Shown here: positions 56,645-64,000 of the stretch, in pieces
Position numbering within the stretch: the stretch's first letter is position 1
How the letters are laid out: each line of letters begins with the position of its first letter
Assembly: GCA_028532985.1 (NCBI GenBank)
Contig: JANCIK010000007.1
Coordinates: 2,232,001 to 2,296,000 of the forward strand
Direction of reading: 5' to 3'
DNA from: Stropharia rugosoannulata
Taxonomy: Eukaryota > Basidiomycota > Agaricomycetes > Agaricales > Strophariaceae
DNA length: 64,000 nt
The notes under the pieces: model-generated
What the model was told of the DNA's origin: nothing
The model's database searches: none
Seen by the model: the letters and a program-made list of their open reading frames with translations, nothing else
Translations under genes and position numbers: made by a program

Positions 56645-57896
56645 TATGGAAACCAAGACGGTCGAGCTGCCTAGCGCACGCTCAAGCCTTTGCCAAACAT
56701 GCACGGCATGGCATGCCGCATCGCCTTGGCATCTTGGGACACCAGGTACCCTCGTTACCTGTTAGGGGTGTTTATTAGGAGTGCACCGTATATCGCAGTT
56801 GTTAATTCATTAAGTTTCGCGATTAAATTGGCATCTGATTCAATGTAATAGCCATGTTACACACAAAGCAAAGTGATGTCAAGGGCATACCTAATCCTCG
56901 GCCATTATTCACACCACCCATATAATAGAAGCCGTCTGAATTGATTGATTCCATACCACCATCTAAATCCTTCCCTTTAAGTAATGTATACTTCTCGAGT
57001 TCTTCAGCATCGAAGTCCTCTGGCTGTTGATCCATACGTGCCACTTCAATGCTCCACTGCTCAATACAATCAGTCGCCTCATCAAGGTTTTGAAAGCGAA
57101 ACAAAAGCTCATTGTACACATTCCACACTGTCACTTTCCAAGTGATTTATTCATCGAATAAGGGTGGGACAAGTTGGAAAACCGGGTCATCTGGCGGCGC
57201 ATACAATGCCCGAACATGATCGATGGCTTCCTTGTCCACTTTCACCTAGTATTAAGCCCAACAACATAAGTAAACCAAGATTGAGCAAGCTAAGCTCTAC
57301 ATACCTTAAAGTCCAGACAACCATACCTCTCTGGTGACGAGGCAATGTCGTTAGGAACTCCGTGTCACGGGGTGATTTTATGTTGATTGGCCCTCTTCCG
57401 TGTGTTGTTAATTCTCTCTCGCCATAAATCAAGCTCGGATTGAAGCCATGGAATAAACACCCAGCGAAAGACAAGGCTTGAAGATGTAAATGGTCAATAG
57501 TAAGTGTATATTGATAACTAAGATAAATAGTAAAGTACTCACACGTCCATTTTTCTGGTGTCGCATCCACCATGCTGAATCGTGCCAGTAAGATTGGGGT
57601 CATGCCACTGACGCAATGTAGTATGTGCATTGGCAATACCGTAATTCTCGGAGCCAGGATCATGCTCTTAGTACATTCGCGATATTCCTCAGGGAGCCTG
57701 TTAGTGCGTCCGCATAGTAGTTTTTGTATATATACTGTACAACTGCGATATACGGTGCACTCCTAATAAACACCCCTAACAGGTAACGAGGGTACCTGGT
57801 GTCCCAAGATGCCAAGGCGATGCGGCATGCCATGCCGTGCATGTTTGGCAGAGGCTTGAGCGTGCGCTAGGCAGCTCGACCGTCTTGGTTTCCATA
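56645..57896. mobile_element. 1,252-bp DNA transposon in HET copy 2
   Basis: Both ends start TATGGAAACCAAGACGGTCG, read inward. The inverted repeats run about 158 bp (56,645-56,802 against 57,739-57,896) with a few mismatches. GTAATG flanks both sides (56,639-56,644 and 57,897-57,902), a 6-bp duplication; the intact HET gene has GTCATG there once. The inside keeps the 3' part of an integrase-like gene. It is an internally deleted copy of a larger element. Confidence 0.88.
56823..57720 (-). pseudogene. C-terminal part of an integrase-core-type transposase
   Basis: Read leftward, LPEEYRECTKSMILAPRITV is followed by a GTGAGT...TTCAAG intron and then by a LVFRWVFIPWLQSELDLW segment with RINNTRKRANQHKITP. 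A TGA near 57,365 interrupts it just before HGVPND. Later exons carry EAIDHVRALYAPPDDPVFQLVP and a tail to about 56,823. From memory, the WLQxELDxxRxRxNNTxKRxDxxKxxPHGVP pattern is the end of an abundant Agaricomycete transposase with an integrase core domain. The catalytic core itself is missing. Confidence 0.6.
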
Positions 57897-59552
57897 GTAA
57901 TGACTAGGATTTAACAAGTCTGGTAGCACAGCTACACCAATATTGTTGCCAATAGGTATGTAAACCTTGTCATGATCTTGATCAATGTCTGCCGTAAGAA
58001 TAGCAAGAAACATGAAAGGAGGCTTTCCATCTGTGTGCTTTTTTTGGGGGAAAATGGAGATGTGTAGGTTCGAAATCCACTCTGATGTGTCCATGCTATT
58101 ATCCAGTACAATATACATTGATGTATGGGTACAATGAGTTCTCCAGATTATACTGCTCATAGATGAATTCGGTGGGAAGTCATTTTTGTATTTGTCTCTA
58201 TTGAACAAGGGAATTGCCAAGAATGTTGCATGGACTCCTAAATGTGACAGTAGTATTGGCTCCTGCAGAACAATTTTGGGGTTTCTGACCATCTTTGTAT
58301 GTCCAATGTAGTCAGTTATTGTTTCTGGCAGGATGGAATATTTGTTGGTGTGATTAAAGAGATCCCAAAATTCGCGCCTAGAGATCATTATCTGCTGAAT
58401 CATTCGTCGTAGTGCAACCTCGGACCCTTCACCATATGCAATGGGGATGCTAGCCTGGAGAAGACCCATTAAGGAGTAGATTTGATCTTCTGTACGGGTA
58501 ACCATACGCTTTGCCGCAAGCTCCATGATCCTGCAGATCGGGACTCGCTCGGGAATGCTGTTGAGGAAATGGAGCTCACTTCGTGTAATTGATGTTGCTT
58601 TGAAAATTTGGTACTGCACTTCCACTGCCGTCAAATATTGGTTGTAAAGATTGTGAGAATCAAACTCAGGGTCACTCAGGTGTGCGTCGAAATTGCCTGG
58701 GACTCGAAGCTGTGTCCACTCGCGGTTGTAGAAATGAATGTTCTCGTTTGCCACCAACTCTTGCAGTGTCCATCCCCGGTTGAACCACCCATCGTTCGGG
58801 ATCTCCGTAAATACCAGTGTATCGGCAAGGTACGCAATGCAGACGTGCGCCTGTTGGTACCATTTGTACATTGAGCGAATGGACTCATCCAGCTCAGTGC
58901 TACTCTCCTTGTTTATACACACTGTATCCATCCAACCAAGTTGCATGCCGTGATCGCGTGCGGCGACGGTGCAGAAATTGTCAATCTTGGCATTGCCGCG
59001 GGTATTTTGTGGGAGCCCACGGTTGGGCCAGTCATGGAAGAGGACGTCGCCAGGCACGCCACGCAGCCAAGTGTGCGAAAGGATCGCGTACTTGCAGAAG
59101 TCGTCTACAATCATGTACAGATAATAGTCATTCCCTATTTTCTGCCTGAGCTTCTGTTCATCTGGATAGGCAGCGCGTATGCGGGTGAGAATGATGTTGA
59201 CCAGTGTTCTGCGGTCGACTAGAGTACAACTGCCCCTACTCGAGTCAAAGCTTATCATGCGGATTGGCATCTGGTTGAATACTCTCTTGTTAACTTCTTC
59301 GACTATGGCATTGGGTAATACTAAAGAAACATTTAATTAGGTTAAAACATGCAAGTGAAACAACATACCATATTCAATTGGATACACATCTACCGGATTG
59401 GATAAAAGCAAAAATTCTTCCACAGATTCCGAGACTGATTTTTTTGGAAGCGTCTCATTTACTGGAGATATTAATGTCAGCAGTGGCCATTGTCCACATA
59501 ATAAATATACTACCTTCTTGCCCATCAGCTGTACCCTTCTCTTCGGAATCGG

Positions 59553-60171
59553 TGATACGCCTACGAGCGCTCCACGTGCGGAATGGCGACGAGCAACAAA
59601 CAAAAACGAAGGGGACACGTAGGGAACTCGTAGAAGGTGCGTAGGGGTGCGAGTGTGTTTCCAAAGGCTTCTAACCAACAGTTCTCGAAGGTGAACAAAG
59701 TTTCTCCACAGTGTAAGCTGCCAATCAGCTTTGAACCACTTGGAGGCCGAAATGCGACGAGTAACGAGTGCGAGACGAGGTAGAACAGTAGACGAGAAGT
59801 CCACGCTAGGACTGGGCGATAAAACGAATATTACTTGTTATTTTGTAGCTGAAAGTACATGTCTTTTATACTACAGATATGAGTCATAATTGTAAGCAAA
59901 GAATTATCTAGAAAAATTGTAAAATGGAACGGATGAGTAAGGAAATGAGTAATCTACATATTTACAAATTTTTAGAATGAAGGGGAACATTTTATGCAGT
60001 GAGGAACATAGATGCTACAACCATATTCCGTGAGCTGTGCACAAGCTGTGCGTGAAGCCGCGCCGGCCGCAAGTTTCCGGGTGATGCCGAGATATGCCGG
60101 GCGTGGGAAATGGACTTGTGCGCATCGCATTTTGTGCCGTTTTCGTGCGTGGAGCCGGCTACGGCTCATCA
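59553..60171 (-). repeat. 3' LTR (619 bp) of the second gypsy element
   Basis: Plus strand reads TGATACGCC to GGCTCATCA, so the ends are TGAT/ATCA inverted. Immediately inside on the minus strand is AGTAGGGAGGAGA, a good polypurine tract. HET homology stops exactly at its left end. Confidence 0.75.
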
Positions 60172-60384
60172 TCTCCTCCCTACTGAAATTCTGACTGTCC
60201 TCAGTCAGCCGTGGTCAATTAGCACGTCGTGTATGGTACCTGGACCGAGATATAAGAGAAAAAAAACGAAATAAACTGAGTGGGGATGATATATAAAACA
60301 AAAATCATAGAATAGTATGTGCAGTCAAATAAAATGTCACCGTAAATGCAGAGGCGGTCCTCCCTACTGTAATATCGACTCCAA

Positions 60385-63300
60385 CTAGTCCTGGTCTTGA
60401 TCTGGGTCTTCTTCTGCAAGTGTGTCGTCGTTTTCAGGGTCTGCAGCTGCTGTGGCTTCGAGCTCTCGCAGCCGTTGTTGTGAGACATCCAACAATTCAT
60501 CCAAGGGTGGTAACTCGATCTTCTGGCGTGCAAAATATGGAATAACACGAAATGCGGCTATGGGGCGGTCGAACAATGTTCCATCAAGTTCAGAGAGTAT
60601 GTATGCTCCTCCCTTGTTGCGAGAAATAAATATGAGGGGTCCGAGGTATCTTGGGCGCATTTTTCGATTCAAAGACTTCTCAATGCGTGTATTGCGGATT
60701 AGAACAAGGTCTCCGAGCTTAAAATCGAATTCTTTGATGGTGTGCGCATGTTCTAGTTCAAATCGTGCAGCTGCTTTGAGTCTTGCTTCGTAGACCTTTG
60801 AATGAAGTTGCTCGAGGTGTTCACGGCGTTTGGAAAGCGCAACAGCACGTCTAGAAATAAGGTCTGTGGTGGACAACACACTGTCAGGTGGCGGCATCAG
60901 GTAATTTGCCTCAGAGATGTCGAAAGGAAGAAGTGGTTGTGTGCCAGTGAGTGCGAAGTATGGTGAGCAACCCATGCGTCGTCTAATTGTGACTCTTTCC
61001 GACCAGAAAACATAGTGAGCATACTGGGGCCACTTTGACTCGTCTCCATCCGCTGCCTTGAAGATTGCTTGACGTACATCGAAGTGTGAGCGTTCTACAA
61101 TGCCATTTGCACGTGAATTATATCCAGAGACCCGAATGTGGTTAATGTGGTATTTCTTTGCGAGATATTCGACTGCTTTGATGATTGGGGGACCGTTATC
61201 TGTTACAATTTCGACTAGAGCACCGTAGCGGAAGATAAGATCACGCATGATCCATTCTCCAACTGTTTTAGCAGTTTCACGACGAAGCATGCTGAACTCA
61301 GGGAAATGTGAGAGAGAACAACGAGCCTGGATGATATATTTGAAGCCTCCTGCAGGCGGCAGATGCATGGTGTCGATATAGACCTTGGCAAACAGTGGGG
61401 CAGGCATTGCGACGGTTGGCGGGATTAAAATGTTCTGTGTGCGTCGTAGTTGACAAAGGTGACAAGTGCGAACAAACCAAGCAATATCAAAGGCCATAAA
61501 CGGCCACCAGAAGCGTTCTGATATCAGGGAGTTTGTGGCATAGAATCCATGATGTCCCACGTCATTATGTGCGGAAGAAATAATAAACAAGCGCCGGTGA
61601 GCAGGTATAACGAGTTTGTGACATCCATTGGGGTCCTTTCGCCATAATCTGTCCGAGTCCATGAAGAATTCCGTACAGTATCGAATAAATGTCGCATAAT
61701 CATTGTCAGACATGTCGGGTGGGCGCTTAAGCGTTGTAAGCCATTCTTTCACCTTAAGAAGACGTTCATCGGCTTTGTGTGCGGTATCCGAGCGAGGGAT
61801 AATGGAATAAGGTATGGGGGACGATGTGGAAGATGTGTCCGCAATGACATTTGGGTCAGACGAGTTGGGTAGTGATTCTGGTACTGAAGAAGTTGCGTAC
61901 ACAAGTGTGGGCGGTTGTACTACAGCCTGGGGTCGTGTTGGATTAATTATATGCATAAACCCGTTCATATGGTCGATCCAATCTTCAAAATCGTCTTCTG
62001 GCTCCTTGGAGTCGTTTGGTTGCGGTTTGCGTCGTGATAATCCATCTGGTCCGTGTTGAGCGCCTGGGATATGTACAAGCTCGAAATGAAACATTAAGAT
62101 AGCTGCGATCCAACGATTTATGCTTGCTGAGGGTGCGATATCCGGATTTGCGAGCATACCCTTGATGTACTTGGCGTCTACTTCGACCACAAGGTTGCGC
62201 ACACCTAAAATATAAAGTTTAAGCGCACGAAGCGCACGAAACAAGCCATATAACTCGAGTTTGGGCTGAGAATAACGGGATTCACGGTCATTTAGTGTGA
62301 TGGATCCAAAGCGTGCATGGTAACGAAAGCGAGCGTTGTCTGGTGCACATTGTGACAGAAGATAGCCAACAGCAATGTATGAGCTGTCTACTGCAACGAT
62401 AACAGGTGCTTGTGAGGTGTAATCAATTGGACGAAGTGCAGGTGACTTGAGAAGTGCTTGTTTAAGGTCTTGTTGAGCGCTTATTTGATCTTGGGTCCAT
62501 TCAAATATGGCTCCCTTCCTGGTAAGTTTGACGAGGTGATGTGCACGGTGTGCAAAGTTGCGAATAAACATGCGGCATACTCCAATGGTTCCAAGGAAAG
62601 ATCTGACGTCTGTGAGGTCCTTGCATGGTCCCCAGTTCGATATAGCTGAAACTCGCGATTCATCTGGTAGACGACCTTCATGTGTGCACCTGTGTCCGAG
62701 AATAGTGATTTCAGGTGCGCACAGTACTGATTTAATGCCAGAGAAAGTTCCACCAGCATATTTCATACGTTGCACGACACGATTAAGACCTTGGAAGTGT
62801 TCCCACACAAATCTACGTATTCCTGGATTTTCTGGGTGTGTTTCAAACTTTCCATCTGGTAATATGTAGCGGGATCGAGGTCCTTTAACAGGTACGTCGT
62901 CGATGTATGGCACAGTTGTATGGGGAATTTCTGGCTGTAAAATATGTGTAACATCGTCGTGGAATATTGGGACAGAGTTAGTCCAACCCATTGGTAGTGT
63001 TGTGAGTCTCAGGGCGCCAAAAGGGGTCTGAAATGTTGTATAGTCTCGTGAGGACTCTGCTAGTGCGCGTTCGTCGTACCCTACGAATAAATCGAGGAGG
63101 CCGGCGCAAGCAAGAGCCGCAAACTGTTCAGCAACTTGTTCCGTGAATGGAGGAACACCAGAGTGTGCGATTGTGACTGCATTCAAAGGCTCGAGTGATT
63201 GAACTATGCGAAGTGATTTTCCATCCTTCTTGACAACTGCAAACCAACCACCACGATAAGAGGCGCAGGATTTTTCAAGTACACCTGCATCAAGTTTCTT

Positions 63301-64000
63301 CTGAAGGAGTTTGCAGAGTTCGTCATATATTCCGGGTGGTATTGGGCGATTACGGACAATCCAAGGCTTGTGAGGAATAACAGGCACTTCTACAGGCGGA
63401 AAGAAGTCCTCTCTGAAGTGACCACGTTCTGTGTCGTTCCACGCAAATGCGTCCTGGTGCAGCATCATAAAATGGTGCATTAAGTTGCGTTCTGCTGGCC
63501 ATAAGAATCCTGGTACGTGTGCGGCGTCAAAAACCTTCATTCTTTCCTCAGTATAACGTCCAGTAGGTGTAAACGTGGGTGGGTGTGGGTTAAGCGCTGG
63601 TAAGTTAGCAAGGGGGTCGCCAGTAATGTTGCGAATGATCTGGTACTTCTCAGGGAGTTCTCCGTAAACTGGGCGAGTTTTCTTCGACACAGGCTTGTAT
63701 TTCTTCTTTGTAGCTGCAAATATAGAATGGGATGGATGTGGCATGGTGTAGAGTGGAAAAACATCGTCAGAAGGATTAGTTAGAGGTGTAAAATAATTTG
63801 TATGGTGTAACTGAGCTGTGGAGTCATGTAGGGCGTTAGAAATCGAAGGGATACTGTGGTCACAGGCAGAGAAATAAGATAAGGAGACTGGAGTCGAGGA
63901 GTCTAGTGCTTGTATGGCTTCCACACGTAAGTGACCGTTATGGGCGCCTATTTTGATTGCAAACGTGTCTCCTAACGTTTCTAGATCCTCGACATCTAAA
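60385..64000 (-). CDS. pol: Gypsy pol polyprotein (RT, RNase H, integrase), partial at the right edge
   Basis: One frame of at least 1,200 codons, open to the window edge and ending at the TAG at 60,385-60,387. Reverse transcriptase: GVLEKSCASYRGGWFAVVKKDGK, then QTPFGALRLTTLPMGWTNSV and the catalytic YIDD (in TTVPYIDDVPVKG). RNase H: D in VIVAVDSSYIAVGYLLS, E in KLELYGL, D in VVEVDAKY and D in GPDGLSRR. Integrase: zinc site (HNDVGHHGF ... CHLCQL), D in VYIDTMHLP, D in IVTDNGPP and E in IVERSHFD. A basic LIRNTRIEKSLNRKMRPRYLGP segment and an acidic end follow; no clear chromodomain. All catalytic residues are present, so this part looks functional. Protease and gag should lie beyond the edge. 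Confidence 0.9.
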   Translation of the reverse strand, partial: LDVEDLETLGDTFAIKIGAHNGHLRVEAIQALDSSTPVSLSYFSACDHSIPSISNALHDSTAQLHHTNYFTPLTNPSDDVFPLYTMPHPSHSIFAATKKKYKPVSKKTRPVYGELPEKYQIIRNITGDPLANLPALNPHPPTFTPTGRYTEERMKVFDAAHVPGFLWPAERNLMHHFMMLHQDAFAWNDTERGHFREDFFPPVEVPVIPHKPWIVRNRPIPPGIYDELCKLLQKKLDAGVLEKSCASYRGGWFAVVKKDGKSLRIVQSLEPLNAVTIAHSGVPPFTEQVAEQFAALACAGLLDLFVGYDERALAESSRDYTTFQTPFGALRLTTLPMGWTNSVPIFHDDVTHILQPEIPHTTVPYIDDVPVKGPRSRYILPDGKFETHPENPGIRRFVWEHFQGLNRVVQRMKYAGGTFSGIKSVLCAPEITILGHRCTHEGRLPDESRVSAISNWGPCKDLTDVRSFLGTIGVCRMFIRNFAHRAHHLVKLTRKGAIFEWTQDQISAQQDLKQALLKSPALRPIDYTSQAPVIVAVDSSYIAVGYLLSQCAPDNARFRYHARFGSITLNDRESRYSQPKLELYGLFRALRALKLYILGVRNLVVEVDAKYIKGMLANPDIAPSASINRWIAAILMFHFELVHIPGAQHGPDGLSRRKPQPNDSKEPEDDFEDWIDHMNGFMHIINPTRPQAVVQPPTLVYATSSVPESLPNSSDPNVIADTSSTSSPIPYSIIPRSDTAHKADERLLKVKEWLTTLKRPPDMSDNDYATFIRYCTEFFMDSDRLWRKDPNGCHKLVIPAHRRLFIISSAHNDVGHHGFYATNSLISERFWWPFMAFDIAWFVRTCHLCQLRRTQNILIPPTVAMPAPLFAKVYIDTMHLPPAGGFKYIIQARCSLSHFPEFSMLRRETAKTVGEWIMRDLIFRYGALVEIVTDNGPPIIKAVEYLAKKYHINHIRVSGYNSRANGIVERSHFDVRQAIFKAADGDESKWPQYAHYVFWSERVTIRRRMGCSPYFALTGTQPLLPFDISEANYLMPPPDSVLSTTDLISRRAVALSKRREHLEQLHSKVYEARLKAAARFELEHAHTIKEFDFKLGDLVLIRNTRIEKSLNRKMRPRYLGPLIFISRNKGGAYILSELDGTLFDRPIAAFRVIPYFARQKIELPPLDELLDVSQQRLRELEATAAADPENDDTLAEEDPDQDQD

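Larger units (their letters stand above)
56453..59552 (-). pseudogene. HET-domain gene, second copy, broken by two transposons
   Basis: Duplicate of the gene at 44.2-46.5 kb. The counterpart of its fourth exon starts at 59,552, where an LTR now abuts it; the next exons are 59,461-59,369 and 59,320 leftward. The frame keeps YAILSHTW, WMDTVCINKES and RGWTLQEL, then is cut at 57,897 by a 1,252-bp transposon. It resumes at 56,644 and ends at the TAG at 56,453-56,455. The first three and a half exons are missing from view; if the gypsy element on its right is simply an insertion, they should lie beyond the right window edge. The remaining HET frame is otherwise open, so inactivation is recent. Translation before the transposon would end in a short foreign tail. 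Confidence 0.88.
59553..64000 (-). mobile_element. Second Ty3/gypsy LTR retrotransposon, runs off the right edge
   Basis: The 3' LTR is 59,553-60,171 and pol lies to its right on the minus strand. The left boundary TGATACGCC stands inside HET coding sequence. The 5' LTR and gag must lie beyond 64,000. ATCGG, just left of the LTR (59,548-59,552), is the expected target duplication, to be checked at the other end. Confidence 0.85.

Overview
The window is nuclear DNA of a basidiomycete fungus, almost certainly an Agaricomycete. The reasons are multi-exon genes with roughly 45-60 nt GT-AG introns, a KDZ transposase with a CxC2-type cysteine cluster, a Plavaka/Tnp2 (CACTA-type) transposase, Ty3/gypsy retroelements and HET-domain genes. 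No rRNA, CRISPR array or bacterial-style operon is visible. Ordinary host genes are few; most of the window is mobile DNA, several layers deep.

Layout. 0.36-1.9 kb: a proline-rich protein with a cysteine cluster. 3.4-11.6 kb: a decayed KDZ (Dileera/CxC2-like) transposon with accessory genes. 12.1-16.9 kb: gene-poor mosaic of dispersed repeats. 16,907-32,366: a 15,460-bp transposon with 784-bp almost identical terminal inverted repeats and a TTT target duplication. It carries a WD40/TM gene, three or more other cargo genes and a CACTA/Plavaka-type transposase that is split by a 1,054-bp TIR element containing tRNA-like Pol III boxes. 33.0-42.7 kb: two copies of a Mutator-like, minisatellite-filled element (9-bp target duplications) and a 7.5-kb Ty3/gypsy chromovirus that has lost protease and reverse transcriptase. 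One of the two minisatellite elements sits inside the gag gene of that retroelement. 44.2-46.5 kb: an intact six-exon HET-domain gene. 46.5-56.4 kb: more mosaic repeats, including a second copy of the 13.7-15.1 kb repeat. 56.5-59.6 kb: a second HET gene, a duplicate of the first, broken by a 1,252-bp DNA transposon and by a second gypsy element. 59.6-64 kb: that gypsy element (3' LTR and pol), running off the right edge.

How the parts relate. The insertions can be ordered. One repeat copy was cut by a Mutator-like element and by the chromovirus, and the chromovirus was itself cut by another Mutator-like element; an uninterrupted paralogue of the target survives near 52.6 kb. The tandem HET duplication left one complete gene and one that has been repeatedly used as an insertion target. 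The large CACTA-type element is the youngest-looking structure (about one mismatch seen between its long arms). Its cargo genes have open frames and sensible splice sites, but its own transposase is interrupted.
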